Origin: Tubiluchus corallicola
Taxonomy: Eukaryota; Priapulida; Priapulimorpha; Priapulimorphida; Tubiluchidae
Direction: 5' to 3'
NCBI GenBank assembly: GCA_030141605.1
Contig: JAQGDQ010000275.1
Location: 126,001-186,000 of the forward strand
DNA: 60,000 nucleotides
Every line of letters starts with the position of its first letter. The stretch's first letter is position 1. Below, piece after piece: positions 22,359-35,880 of the stretch. The notes beneath the pieces were generated by a model. The model saw only the letters and a list, made by a program, of their open reading frames with translations, had not been told where the DNA came from and did not search any database. Made by a program: the position numbers and the translations under genes.

Positions 22359-24684
22359 AGACCTATCCCTGATTAATCACACGTATGTGACCGGTTTGTT
22401 GATAATAATTGCACAGTTTCAAGTTGTGGGATGCTAAGGCGTAAAATGTCCGCTTAAATTTTTCCTTACAATTCTTTTTAGTGGTAAAAACATAAACAAA
22501 GATTACTATTATCTTTTATGTGATCTTTGACCATGACTTTCCTATTTTCTTAAATCGATTCTCAGACTCACCCAGGCAGAACTTTTGGACTTTTTGTTTC
22601 ATTTGAATGTAATAATTCCTGCAGTTAAGCATTCATTGTGGGAGCAAAATCAGTTGGGTGACAACTACATAGTTATGTGAATATATCAATATGCATAATA
22701 TATACCAATAAGCTATTGTGAATATGATACGTACTGTACATGTTGAAATCCAGATAAGATCGAGTAAGTTCTAAATTGCCTTCTCATTATACGTAACTGT
22801 CGTTGTGGTCATGACGCAAACTGCCGTCGCTGCTGATCGATCACGCGACCAGTCTTGTGTTGTTTGATCAGCGCCATATGGCGGCGGTGGTTTAAATTAC
22901 TTGCTATAGTTTACGGCTTGCAAACAGTCGTTTCGATGCAAAGAACAGCGGTCAGATACGAATGATTGCTTACCGATCGGACTTGTAACGACCACATAGT
23001 TCTAATAAAACGGAAGTAATTTTAGGAGTATCATGGCAACATTAGAGATGGTCAAAGAATGATCACATGAACCTGACAATGCCAGAATGAAGCCAAAAAT
23101 TGCTACACAATTATTTCTTGTACAACTCGACGTTTTGGACAATGCCGAGATTCAGCATTAAGGCTAAGTCTAGATGGCTGAGGCGGACAACTGTCCTTAA
23201 AAGGTGATTTAGTCACCTTCAGACAGATAGCTGTTCTCCATCAACCACTTATATACCCGGTGCAGCGTGGCAGCTAAATCCTGGAGATGCTGCAGTCCTT
23301 CTGGTGGTCTTCAATCCACTTATTAACCAGGCGTAGTGTTGCTTAATTTCGCTAATTGCAGTCGCTACGCACCTGAAGCAATTCAACTCGTTCCTTTACT
23401 CGTTAGCTATTTTATAGCATTTTTAGCCGTTCTCTTACTCAATAAATCCTAACGCAATACAGCATCGCCTAACGACAACCAGAAGAGAGGCACTTCGTTA
23501 GAATACGGTTAGGTTGGACCGCTTCAAGGGGGCAAGAAAATGACAGCAAAAGATTTTTCAAGTAAAGTTGTATTACTTAGTATTACGCTTATCTGCTTGA
23601 AACTAGTCTTATGTAACTAGAGAAGAAAATTCTTAATAATTTGAAATGTTTGTGCCAGCTGTTAAAACGTCACTGACTCACCTTCTCAGTGTGCACCAAT
23701 GGCTCACAAAGAAACACGTTACTGATCTTATTGTCAAGATAGATTAACTTATACGTTTGCTTAATTAGTGAAGGTTGCGTTATGAGTCCTTTGATTATTT
23801 TTTCGACCTACGCTAAATCTACCTTATCTAAACTTGTTTCAAATGACTTTTATACCGTTAAAATGGCTGCATCAAACGGTCATCGCGAGAGTTTATATTT
23901 ACAAGTTTTATAGAACGTTACTGTTAACACAAGCTGTGTGTGCAATAAACGAGAATGTAATATTATAAAAAATACAAATCTTCAAGACGGTTTTTAATTT
24001 TTTTGCGAAAAGCGTTTTTATCCTTTAAAACATGGAGAGTCTCAAAAAACTGAAGTTTTTAGTTGGAAATTTTAATCCAGGACTTTCTGATAACATCCAC
24101 AGGAAGCGCGTACGTAATTTTGACTAGAAATTATCATTTTTCATAAATTTATGTAGATTCAGAAATTATCTGCCAGACGTCAATAATCGATATCTCGTTG
24201 CGATCAGATGACTACTGACAAAGCTGTGTTCTGGAAAGTTCTAGAAAAGTCAGGCTTTGGTTCATGTTACGCAGAAGCCGAAGTTTGCTCGAGGAATCGG
24301 ACGAATTTCGTCCTCAAATGTCATAAAACTTTCTGGCGCTCAAGTGTGTATTGATTGATAATCTCAGTTCGGGCAGACGTTGCCTAATGCAAAGACGAGG
24401 TCCTTGTAAATCGGAATTCGATATCCGGAGATTCGCGCTGCCGCTTGTTTCCGCGCGACGAAGAACTTTACAAACACACTTCTACTACCGAGTGCCGCAT
24501 AATGGATAGGAAAATCTTTCACGAGTATTCTCATTTGACCAATTTTGTATGTTCCAAGTTGCGAAGAAGTCGTTTTCGTCGGCAGAAATTAATTCAGTAA
24601 AATATGGCTGTGCAGGAAAGCCGCAAAGGTCGAAATGGCGTCAATGTGACCCGTGCCTGCACACTTGTGATTGGGCTCTGTTTT
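22359..24684. other. Intronic spacer, nothing recognised
   Basis: 2.3 kb without identifiable repeats. Some GC-richer stretches (for example 22800-22890 with GCGCCATATGGCGGCGG) could be regulatory, but this is not supported further. Confidence 0.35.
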
Positions 24685-25315
24685 TTAAAGCAAAACCAGA
24701 CCCAATCGTAAACTGTAGGCCAAAACAAACTAAACTTTAAAATATCAAAAGGAAACATACAATTTTTAGGGAACTGATTTACGTGAAATTATTATTACCA
24801 CACAAACACAATTTCACGTTCTCGCTACTAGTTCTTCGCTGTTACATGCATTTCGCCATTCACTAATTAGACGGGCACTAGCGCCTGCATTTCGGAAACG
24901 CGTTGCACAAAAAACAGACGCTGTATCTCTCAGTTCATACGTGTTCTTTTGTGACGTTGTACATATGTTTAGCAGCTCATCCGTAAGCACGGCGGTAAAT
25001 TTGAGATTCGAACTTTTGTCTTAAAACTTGCCGAGTTTTAGTACAACACACTGAATATCTTACAGAAGCATTGTACTTCAATTTTCGCTTTCGCAAACAT
25101 GTGCAACACGCTAGTGAGATATTTTTGCTGTTGAAAATTATGTTCGTTTGGAATGTCATCACTTGCCATTAATTAATTTTTTACTTATTATAGAGTGTTT
25201 AATCTATAATTTAATTATTAGGAACGCTTTTGGAATATTAATTTGTTGAAATTTATACTTTTTATCGGATATGAAAATGGGATAGCATATGAAAAACCAT
25301 CCTGCTTTCCTCTAA
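24685..25315 (-). mobile_element. TTAA-flanked non-autonomous DNA element, intronic minus copy
   Basis: About 631 bp in reverse orientation. On the + strand it begins TTAAAGCAAAACCAGACC (24685) and ends ATCCTGCTTTCCTCTAA (25299-25315), where the terminal TTAA has become CTAA. All family landmarks are present in reverse, including the hairpin at about 24791-24830. Its orientation is opposite to the intronic copies at 17547 and 31120. Confidence 0.78.
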
Positions 25316-26867
25316 TTAGTAAAAAGTAAGCAAGTAAGCCACTGTCATTGCATTTTCAATTTTTTCTTATGCAGCTTTGTAATGTTTGATGGCTAGCATT
25401 TGAACAACAACCTATAGGCAAGCATTACTACCATTACGCCTCTAATTGAGTCTTGAAATTAGATTATAATTAATAAAAATGAAGCATTCGACTACAGATA
25501 AGGTATTTGCTAGCTGCACTCTTCATGAGATATTTATAGTGGAAGATTCCCGCGTTTGCCATCTTAAACTGCGTTTGCTGAGGTTTGGGGCGTGTCATAA
25601 CTGACTTTTTTATGTCAGTGGAAGATACTACATTAAGCCTACCTTCACAATGTTTTTACTGCATAATATTTAAATCAGAATATTAGGCTTCGGATATTAC
25701 GTTCCTTTGAGAGCTCCAATGATGATCCACCATTGGCCACCAATGATAAAAAATGAACATTTGGCGTAGGTGCTGAGCAAAAAACTTCTATTGTGGCCGC
25801 TAACTAAATCCTCAATTCCAACTATCAATCCTAGTGCTTCAAGCGGTCTAGTTTAATTTAAACTTTGTTTGTTTATAGTGGATTTACAAAACAGACTGGG
25901 TCTGATACATGTATCTCCACGTTGGAAGTGCTGAGTGCAAAGTATTAATAAAAGAATAATGGAGGTCACAACTAATAATCATCACACTCCATTTGATAAA
26001 ACATTTGATTCAAATGCAATCAGCAGATGGTGATTAAACTTACACATACACGAACAGTATAAACACAATATTTTAACAACAACTGTAATAATAAAAATAC
26101 ATTTACAACGTAAATTGGCAGATTAATCATTTAACATTATTAAATAAACTGATTCAATAAAAGGTTGATTTAATAAACTGCTGTAATAAACTATGGATAA
26201 TAAAGCAAGATGGATGACGAGTTTTGAATTTTTCGATTATGTTTCTGTATAATATTACAAGATTATAATTTTGTAAGGATTCACGTGTTACAATCTAGTG
26301 GTCGAGTAGGTCGTCTAATAATGCTGTTCTAGCTCTTATCATATTTTACGCAGTAGCCTGCGCATGCGTATAACAGGTAGTTTGCTGCGGAACGCAGGTG
26401 TTTCAGTTTTAGAACGATTTTGGGCCCGTTACGCCGACGGAATACACATTGCCAGATTGCGAAATCCCGAGAGCTATTCCCAGACTCAAAATGGCACGTA
26501 AACATGGCTGAATACTGATCGAAACGATTTTTGCTGCCATTTCATTTAAGAACAATTCCCGTCTGAATATGGCAGAGAGAAATTACTGGGCATTTTTGGA
26601 AATATTTGTCGTCGATGTTGCTTTGTAATATTAATAATAAATTCAAATGTTTGGCTTGTTTTGATTTTTTTGAATAATTATATTCACTGTTTAAAAAAAA
26701 AAGTTTGTTTTTTGCTGTTTCTTTTGTATTTTTCAACTTGTGTAAATTTTTTAATATTCTTAGAATAGAGCTCTATTTCTATTGTAATTTCTATGTTTTC
26801 TTTCACATTCATTATTTCTGGCACTGCACCTTTCTCCTCTTATTCGTCCATCATCTACATCGATATC
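25316..26867. other. Intronic spacer, nothing recognised
   Basis: No coding, RNA or family signature found. A GCGCATGCGT word lies near 26361. Confidence 0.4.
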
Positions 26868-27222
26868 AGCATCGTCATCACCATTATCATCAACACCAGT
26901 ACCACCGCCACCACAATCACTGCGATCACTACCCATTCACTGTACCTGTTACTATTAACCATGCTCACCAACGTCACCATTATCATCATCATCATTATCA
27001 TCATCGTCGTCATCGTCATCATCATCATCGTCGTCGTCATCATCATCATCATCATCATCATCATCGTCGTCGTCGTCGTCGTCGTGATCGTGGTCGTCAT
27101 CATTGTCATCATCATCGTCATCATAAGTAGTAGCAGCAGCAGCATCAACAATATCATTATCATTATCGTCATCACCATCATTATCGTCGTCGACATCATC
27201 ATCATCATCATCATCATCAACA
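26868..27222. repeat. (CAT)n/(CGT)n trinucleotide tract
   Basis: Mixed blocks of TCATCA and TCGTCG with AGCAGC near 27130-27142. Poly-His, poly-Ile/Val and poly-Met/Thr frames across it are by-products of the repeat. Confidence 0.92.
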
Positions 27223-28469
27223 AATAATATTAGGTCATTTCGTCATGTTCGTCATCGTAATCATCATATCTTTAATGTACCTTATCATGCTGTTTTTCAG
27301 TTATACATTTCATTGCCATATTTTCTAATGTCTTAATGATTAATAATGACTTATTTTGGTGCATGTAGATGTATAGATGCGTTCATGTCTGTATCTTCTA
27401 GCTCTATTGAAGATTTTGCATCACAATTCAGAATTTTTTTTGCTTAGAAACCGTTTATTTACTTTCTTACGAAGAGTGTCGGTCATTTAAAAGCAATATT
27501 TAAAGTTGAAACACTGAAAAGCAATGCTGTTGTTGTTACTGCAACGAGATATTAATGATGCAAACGCATAAGCCGAACAAAACAGCAAGCAACATAATTA
27601 CAGTAAAGGATTATTAATGAACCCCATTTGCAAATGGCAAGTTTACCCGGTGAGAAACGATTACAAAACGGCTACGCAGACGCCATTTTTAATTGATGAA
27701 AACAAAGTTTTTACAACTGCCTATGAGATTCGCCAGTCTCGGAGTGAAAGAGTTTGTCTAACAATGTCAGATCATCCCAGACGTGACATCAGCGTGCGGC
27801 TGCAAGGAGCAGATATCTGAAAATTCTTGCCGGTATTAATACTCGTTTAATAACGGCTCTTCTTAGCGCGTGACAAATGACGCCAGGCGAAGACAGAAAC
27901 GAAACTGAAAATTACAAACTGAAGATTTTTGAGCCGCAAATGTTACGTAGCGAAATGAGATGAGTGATCTCACTGAAGTTCTATGCAGGCGAAGCACGTT
28001 TCCTGCTGGTTTCTGAGCCGAGCCACAAACATATACAATGAACGAAGTGCAGTTCAAAACACAAACAAGTATAGTAAATAACAGCCATATGTCATATTGT
28101 AGAGTAGCTTATTATGAGATCTTAAGAATTTATACTGTATTTGCATAATTCTGCTTTCCAAAAAGCAAACATTCGCTTTGCTACAGTAATTATCAGCTCC
28201 AGGATAATATAGTTTGGTGTCATGCCACTCATGTCATTGTCATTGACAGAACTCTTTTGTCATTGTTTTTGCCTGATTGTTTGGAAGAGTTTTGCTGGTC
28301 TGAAATTTGATTTGGATGCCCACATTCGCTGGAGTTACTTGTAGCATCTCGATTGTTTGTCTTTTTGTAAAGCAATAGGACAGGTTCTAAGGAACTCCTA
28401 CATGTATTAGTCTACAATAAGATATCAACATTTTAATAAGTCGCTTAAATTGTATATTAGTTGATCTGC
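27223..28469. other. Intronic spacer, nothing recognised
   Basis: Two short open frames (27617-27820 + and 27863-28057 -) have no recognisable motif. No other feature was found. Confidence 0.35.
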
Positions 28470-28605
28470 TAGAACAACGTTTGTTCACTTGTTTTCTAAT
28501 AGGATTGTTCCGATTTGGAACAGTTTACCATGATGCACCTTTTGGTAAGACCTACAAATCCAAATCTTTTAAGCGGCGATTAAATTGTGTTAATGTGAAT
28601 GAGTT
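28470..28605 (+). pseudogene. Decayed LINE reverse-transcriptase C-terminal fragment
   Basis: In one frame 28476-28530 reads FVHLFSNRIVPIWNSLP and then stops. In a second frame SKSFKRRLN follows at about 28560-28587. This is the FF.NR...IWNSLP...S...FK..L pattern found just after the reverse-transcriptase domain of CR1/Jockey-like LINEs. The stop and frame change show it is dead. AT-rich DNA with an AATAAATATT near 28924 may be its 3' UTR. Confidence 0.55.
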
Positions 28606-29124
28606 TTTAGTATTTAATAAGCACATGCAAGAAGTGTTTGCTCTTTGTGTCCCCACACACCGCCCCTCACTGTTATGGTGCTTCATACCTGTACATATGC
28701 TTATGTGTATTGCATGTTTTTTTTATTATGATGCATATCAATGTACGCATACGTATACATTTTAATGCATATTGTATACTTTTGTTTATTTATTTCTAAA
28801 CATATTTTTATTTTGTTATAAACTTTGGTATACATAAACTGTCTAAGAATACTTTAGGCTGTATTGCAAAGAAATAGAATTACAAATTATGGTGCATGGC
28901 TATTAAGTGTTACTAATGTTTAAATAAATATTGATGTTAAATTAGTAATACTATATACGATCAGTTGATGAAAAGCTGTGCGTAGATTTTACATAATCTT
29001 GGATAGTTTGAAACAATGTAACATTTTGGTCGTGGTTTAAGATCCGAAAAGAAATGCTGAAATTTTCAGTTGATTACTCAAATGATTTAAATTAAATAGG
29101 AAAAAATTTATTGTTATAGCTGGA
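28606..29124. other. AT-rich stretch between two convergent LINE fragments
   Basis: Probably 3' UTR material of the flanking LINE remnants, which point toward each other. No separate feature. Confidence 0.35.
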
Positions 29125-29502
29125 TTAGTTTTTCTCAAGGTTCATTCTGCTAGCTGTATATTGGGGACGCTGGAGCAAGTAATGTGGTATAGTTTCTCGC
29201 GAGGAGTCACAAGTACAATTTGGCTGAACTATACTCCCTGTTCTATCTCTGTACCCGTGACTGTTGAGATCCTGATTTAATTGAGAAAAACCGACTCTCA
29301 GTCGAGTATGTAGAACTGCTCCTAGATGAGAGCCATTTGTATAATATGTAGGTGGGTTCAAAAAATTTAGATATTGTTTGAACCTGCGGTAAAATGCGTT
29401 GACGGAGGGAGAGTCTTTCATAAAATTTGGCAAATTGTTCCATTTAGTCACGTAATCAGGAAAGAACGAGTATTTAAAACAGTTACATCCAGTACGAAAC
29501 AA
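29125..29502 (-). pseudogene. LINE reverse-transcriptase C-terminal fragment (125 codons open)
   Basis: The minus-strand frame contains SFFPDYVTKWNNLPNFMKDS and then SVNAFYRRFKQYL, the classic post-RT pattern of non-LTR retrotransposons. A CxC...H motif follows (NCTCDSSRETIPHYLL) in which the final Cys is replaced by Arg (LLQRPQY). The 5' part of the element is absent. The frame is still open over 125 codons, so this copy is younger or luckier than its neighbours. It is not a host gene. Confidence 0.7.
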
Positions 29503-29516
29503 AACATACTTTTATT

Positions 29517-29561
29517 TGGCGTATAATAAACTAAACTAAACCAAACTAAACTAAACTAAGT
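29517..29561 (+). repeat. AATAAA plus (CTAAA)n pentamer tail
   Basis: GTATAATAAACTAAACTAAA is followed by further CTAAA/CCAAA units. It looks like a LINE 3' tail on the + strand, abutting the start of the minus-strand LINE fragment. Confidence 0.5.
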
Positions 29562-31119
29562 GTCTGCAAGCTACTTCCTGGATTTTAAACTGTCTTCGTA
29601 ACAGTCCGTTCTTGGCGGCTAGGACACTACACCATTCTCATCTACTGTGTGTTTTTGCACTCTAGGGCCGCTAGGCTCCTGTGCTTTGCTTCAACAACAG
29701 CTTGTCAATAAGATGTCATAATTCAGCGATTGCTTCAATGTATTTTGTAATTTGAACTCTTGATATACGCTATACACTATTTGTCTTCGGTTCTGCTGTA
29801 TTCAAAATAAAATAGATCAGTGGCGTGTCTATGGCTGTGGGTGTGAGAACAACTGCCATGTACTTCACTTGCAATTCTTAAAAAAATACTAGCCAAATAG
29901 TCATTGGGTTGTGATAAATTTCGTAACGGCTCAGCCAACAGTTTTTTCAGTTTTTCATCGTATTTTTTTACTTAGTACAATCTTTCTTCCGTAGTACAAT
30001 AGCTATGGCTTCAACCTGTAAATTGTTACTTGAAGTGTGGTTAACTTTTGCAACATTTTGCCAGTATAAAATATTAGAGAAATAATGAAAAAATAAATTG
30101 TGATGTGGGATAGAAAATGTAGCTGGGTTGTCATACGGGGACGTATCTGAAGGTTTCCGCTATTGACGATTTTTATGAAGACCGTTTAGTCATTAAATAC
30201 TTTAAAAGGCATTTTATCTTGCAGTTTAACACACTGTAAGTAGGTCTTTGACGCTCAACACAGGGTTGTTGAGGCAGAATCAGTACCTATCAAATTATGA
30301 AAAAATTCTCAGAAGATAAAAGAGCAAACCGTTTCAGTTGCGTTTAGGTGGGCATCACGAGGGCCAATATGGCAAATGAAACTGACGTACAAATGGCTTT
30401 CCTGGAGATCGCCTATCCTATTCACCTATTCAGTTCCAAGGTTGCGTAACTTCGCAGACAAAAACGCAACCCCTCCATATTTAATTTATAACATATAACA
30501 ATTTTCTGTGGGTAGGGTGCCGACACCATCCTCCTCGAACACCCCGCTTTCCTCCCCTATCCAATCCGCCCCTCCTGCCCTAACATGCTCCTCACCGACA
30601 GAGTCACAAAGACGTCCTTTTAAAACAGCATTCCATTCACGTCTCGCAATCCAATAACTCATATCGTCATGTTCTATTGCCTATTACATGCAGCAAGCTT
30701 ATTACATTGGCCGTTTTAAAAGCGCCGAGGATAAAATTATAGTCATCACCGGCGTGCACACACAATCAGCCGGCTACATATGAACAGTAGGGGCGTGGTC
30801 TCGCACCGTTTGGCTTCTTTTATATTTAGATAGTAATTGATGAGTACGCTTCGTTGGTAGAGGGTGCATAAAAAGAGGGAAAAGAGCGAGAGGCAAAGAA
30901 GATCTTATAACAAGAGAAGCGATTTGAAGGGCTAAAGTGGATGGGGTTTGGGACAGACTTCTCGTTAGTTTTGTAAAATGCTGACCAAATAGAAATATAA
31001 ATAAAGAATTTTGATGTATTAATGCGGCCATGTGATGTGCACACATGATGTAAATGATTTACATTTGATGTAAATCAAATGATTTACATTTCTTGCTAAT
31101 GGTATTTCGCATACCTGGT
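29562..31119. other. Intronic spacer, nothing recognised
   Basis: Minus-strand open frames at 30774-31046 have no family motif. Near 31048-31091 there is a short palindromic stretch built from ATGTAAATCATTTGATTTACAT-like words: GATTTACAT occurs several times within 45 bp. Confidence 0.35.
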
Positions 31120-31720
31120 TTAAAGGAAGACAGGCTGATTTTTCATATACTACCCCATTTTCAAGTCCGACAAAAGGTATACATTTTAACATAAATAATA
31201 AAAGCGCTTCTGATAATTAAATATTAGCTTAAAAACTTAGCTAACGTTGGGCTAGCCCAACTATTGATAACATCACAAACTAACATAATTTTCAACAGCA
31301 AAAACATTCTGTTTCCGAAAGCGAAAATTGAAGTGCAGTGCTACTGTAAGATATTCGGTGTGTTGTACTAAAACTAGCAAGTTTTAAGATAAAATTCAAG
31401 TTTCAAATTTACTGCTGTACTCAGGTATGAACTGTCGAACGTGTGAAGTTCGTCAGAAACTTACACGTCTGAACTGAGAGGTACAGCACCTATTTTTGTG
31501 TAACGTGTTTTCGAAATGCAGGCGCTAGTGCCCGTCTAATTAGAAAATGGCGAAATGCATGTAACAGCGAAGAACTAGTGGCACGAATGCGAAATTGTGT
31601 TTGTGTGGTAATAATTCTTTCATGTAAGTCATTTTTGAAAAAATAGTATGTTTTCTTATTTATTTTAAAGAGCAGATTGTTTTGATTTATAGTTTAAGAT
31701 TGGGTCCGGCTTTGCTTTAA
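31120..31720 (+). mobile_element. TTAA-flanked non-autonomous DNA element, intronic + copy
   Basis: About 601 bp with exact TTAA at both ends (31120-31123 and 31717-31720). Left end TTAAAGGAAGACAGGC, right end GCCGGA-type inverted repeat (TCCGGCTTTGCTTTAA). Family landmarks are present. The left arm of the internal hairpin is mutated (ATGCGAAA) and the right arm reads TTTCATGT, so the hairpin is partly lost. Confidence 0.8.
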
Positions 31721-34700
31721 AGTGTTTGCTGCACTTGCATCGCCATCTACAGTAAATAGTATTGAACTAAGAGAAGCTAATGTAACTTTAAGGCAGGGAA
31801 TTGTCACTGCTTAGCCAGTTTGAAATTGATCTTGTTATGTTTTATTAAACGTAAAAATTGGACATTTTGGTCCACAATATTGAAGGTAATTGGCGTGCTT
31901 GAGACGATCGTCAGAAAAACAGGAAGAAAGAACTGTATATTTCAGTACTAGATTTTAGAGCTTCAATCAACTTTTGTACAAAAATTGTTGTGTAAATTGT
32001 ACCAACAGTGGCTGAATTATTTTGCTGATATTTTTATAGCAATTTAGATATAGTATATCTTTTTTCGAGAAATCGGCGAAGTATTAAAGACGAATTTCAT
32101 TCATTTTAATTTTCTAGCTCATCAATTTTAAATGCTGCATCAACAATAATACAGCGTGAATACTAACTGTTGGCTGTGACACAATGAAAGAAAAAAGCAG
32201 ACGTGTCAAAACAAAGTCATGTTAAAAGTCGTAAATGCATTCATTTCATAGGTTGGGAGCTAAGCAAGAAAGAAATGAAAGAATAAATTTCTAGGAACAC
32301 GGTATTATCCACAATAAGTTATTTTAGCAAAATCATATCATCATCTAACATGGCATGTATCAATCGTCCAATGATATTACACCGTCCATCTTCTGCTGCC
32401 AAACAGTACCTCTTTTATTACTTTTCACGATTACTTTCAAAATTAGAGATGTTCCATTGAGGTCTTCTTGTGTGAAACTCATTCACGTAGACAATCTACC
32501 TCGCCTTGACTTCTTTGATTGTTGAACTGATTCATGGAAAGCGCTAACAAGTGGACTGTCTTTCGGTAGTCTCAGAGCACGACTCCACCCAGTTACAAAA
32601 TTCTTACAATTTGCAAAATAAAATAAAAATTACTTATATGGTCACCGTGGTAAAGGAGATTATACTCACGACCAACAGATCTGTTGTCAGTGGTTTTCAA
32701 ATGGGTTTCTTGTAGTGCGAGAGAATTAACTGAAACATTATTTTATCTTATATTTTTTATTATAGGCACTTAAAAACATTTATAGTTAACACAACACATC
32801 TTTATTATTTATTGTTAAATAAAGTAAAAAGAAGTAACTGGGACTTATTAATAAAAGAAAGTTCATATATGTCCCTAATAAGCCTTCTCTTAATGTACAA
32901 AGAAGTTCAATTCATTTAACTTCATTTTCAAACACGTAGCTATTTGTTACTGTATCAATTTCTTTTCGTCAGGTTTACTTAATCATTACATATTTGGTTT
33001 TTGTAAATACATAATTAGTGCATAAGTTACTATATCAATTTCTTTACTGGTCTACTTTTTCATTACGTATTTGGCTTCTGTTAACTACTTCATTAGTGTA
33101 TAACAGGCTCTGCCTATGTAAACTGGTTGTATATGTTGCACTGATGATGACAGCAGTGGTCTGTCGAAACACTTGGCATAATTTCAACTTTTTAACTTTG
33201 TAAAGTAAAAGTTTTAATAACGTTGTGTTGTTTTAATTATTTTATATTGTTTTACTTTGGGAAAAAGGAATTTTTTTTCCGGTTTATTTCTTTACCCTAT
33301 GTGTAACATTTTTGCCATTACATACAGCGCATGCGCGCAAAACAGCTGATTACGTTGGTTTTGTTTACGTATCCAAGGAAACGGGTGCCAGCCCAGCAAG
33401 CTTGGAATGCCATTGTCAAACGCGCGCGGCACTTAAATCTATGAAACTACACATTTTTGAAGAAGCACTTTGCCCGTAATGCAGCTAAAGTATGGACACA
33501 TTAGTTAATGTGAATTTTTCCATTCCTTAAATTTTAGTATGTTGCCATTTTGCTTTTGTAATAGTTTCAAAACTGCATAAAACAAAATAAAATCAAAAGC
33601 CCCGCAAAACATTTACAATAAAACATGCTGTTCGAATTCTTAAACTTTTATTCTTAAATTAAAATTCATTATTTTAAGGTTGTAACATGCGTTAAGAAAT
33701 AGAGTAAAACTTCCATGTCATTTTGAGCGACGGTTGGTCTTCTGACTTGACGCGTAAAACGGCTCGTAAACGACATAAACTCATGTTTATGTGACACTAG
33801 ACCCGAGATTATGTGAAGTTATTAGACACAAGTTATTACTAAAGCAAAAAATCCGATCTTTTATTAAGGAGCAGCCATTCTGCGGGGGCGGTGTCGCTTT
33901 TGCGTGCTCAAGTTTGATCAATTTGCTTTTGCTAAAGATGCTATTTCGCAGATCCTTAATGTAAAAAATTTACTGCTGCAAAAAAGAAAATGGGAGCAAT
34001 CTTTTCTACTTTACAGAGACAAGTGTGCTTTCGAAGGTGCCTCTTTTTGCAGCTGCCATATGTTTCAGTTAAAGTTGTCTGCATGATTTGCGGCAAAGAC
34101 ATTAAAGGAAATTCATAAATGTCAGTTTTATACATGGGAAAAAGCCAATGTGTTTTGTTTAGCAGATATTCGTAGCGTTTTTGGCAAAAGTTCACAGTGA
34201 AACTATCAGTGTAATGACAGTAATGGACCATAACATCAAAATAATAAAACTCGATTCGAATAAACTGTTGTTAACGTCACGTTTAGTTTCCTTCTACTGG
34301 TGGTTTATTTTTGCTCTTGTTCTTTTACAATTATTTTAATAATTAACTAACAAGATGTAGGCAAAATGAGCAAAATCAGTAAAATTCCGTAAATTGATTT
34401 TCGGAAACTGCAAGGAAATGCAAGCGAAAAATTAGCAAGTAACTTTTGGGCTTGTGTTTAACTTGGTGTGATCTTTTTGAACAAAAATAGACAATACCCC
34501 AGCGGCACTAAGTACTTCGTACGCAGTATGTTTGTGCAAGGCTGGCTTATTTTGTAGTGTTGCCATCATTGACGTCTTTAATCTCACGCAACAGTTGAAC
34601 AAGGGTCTCAAGGAGTTTCTTTTCTTACAAGATTATCTTCTTTCCAAATTTGAGTATGATGATGTGCGCATGCGCAGTTGCTGTTATCGCCAAAAGTACA

Positions 34701-35177
34701 AGGATCTTATACAGTTTATCCTTCCCGTCTCATCAGGCGCAAGCGAGCGTCCACATGCATTCTCTTTCTTCCTCATTTCCGCTTGACCAAAGAAAGATTC
34801 TCCGATTTTGCAGTTGGCTTCCCGCGCTAATTGTGTTTTGGCGTTGGACTCGCGCCAGTTGTAGGCGAAAGTCACGTGACAACAAAGAATGTCCAATACG
34901 AGGACATAAGTAGAGACTCTAATGCTGTGTGTCACCCGGTAGGCCGTTAAGCATAATCTCAAAGCGAACCAATGCTGCGACAAAGCTTTCGTGGATTATG
35001 GATTCATTACTTGAAAGTTTTCAAATTTTAAATTTTCAAATTTAATTTTCTACTAACAATGCATGAGTTTAATCATACGAATTGCTTTAAGGTTTCTTGA
35101 AACTGGTTTTAGTTATATAGACTTGTACAGAATCAATTTATGGCCTTGGAGCGAATAGGTTGGTTTATGCATATTAA
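31721..35177. other. Intronic spacer, nothing firmly recognised
   Basis: 3.5 kb without tandem arrays. Two perfect GCGCATGCGC palindromes occur (33327-33336 and about 34666-34675), which match the NRF1-type consensus. Several open frames between 33904 and 34983 show no family motif. I cannot support a gene here. Confidence 0.35.
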
Positions 35178-35880
35178 ACTGTAGCAAAGGTGGCCAGTCC
35201 ATCAAATAGTTGAAGAACAGTAGCAAAGGTGGCCAATCCGTCAAATAGTTGAAGAACTGTGGCAAAGGTGACTAGTCCATCAAATAGTTGAAGAACTGTG
35301 GCAAAGGTGGCCAATCCATCAAACAGTTGAAGAAGTGTGGCAAAGGTGGCCAATCCATCAAACAGTTGAAGAACTGTAGCAAAGGTGACCAGTCCATCAA
35401 ATAGTTGAAGAACAGTGGCAAAGGTGACCAGTCCATCAAATAGTTGAAGAACAGTGGCAAAGGTGACCAGTCCACAAATAGTTGAAGAACTGTGGCAAAG
35501 ATGACCAGTCCATCAAATAGTTGAAGAACTGCAGCAAAGGTGGCCAGTCCGTCAAACAGTTGAAGAACTGTAGTAAAGGTGGCCAATCCATCAAATAGTT
35601 GAAGAACTGTGGCAAAGGTGACCAGTCCATCAAATAGTTGAAGAACTGTAGCAAAGGTGACCAGTCCATCAAATAGTTGAAGAACTGTGGCAAAGGTGGC
35701 CAATCCATCAAACAGTTGAAGAACTGTGGCAAAGGTGGCCAGACCATTAAACAGTTAAAGAACTAGCAAAAATGAAATGGCCAATCCGTCAAACAGTTGA
35801 AGAACTGTAGCAAAGGTGGTCAGTCCGTCAAACAGTTGAAGAACTGTAGCAAAGGTGGCCAGTCCATCAAACAGTTGAAA
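35178..35880. repeat. 39-bp minisatellite, about 18 copies
   Basis: The unit begins GAACTGTGGCAAAGGTGACC and continues AGTCCATCAAATAGTTGAA. Variants GTAGCA/GTGGCA, GACCAG/GGCCAA and AATAG/AACAG alternate between copies. One unit is a base short near 35474. One is disturbed near 35762. The length is divisible by three, so minus-strand frames with 13-residue repeats (ATFATVLQLFDGL) stay open. They are by-products. Confidence 0.95.

Noticed and set aside
30774-31046. Overlapping minus-strand frames of 72-90 codons
   Set aside because: Two registers are open over the same stretch and neither shows conserved motifs. Chance is the simplest reading.
34532-34983. A cluster of three overlapping frames (84, 87 and 99 codons)
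   Set aside because: The frames lie on opposite strands over the same GC-richer stretch, with no family motif and no splice signals that would join them.
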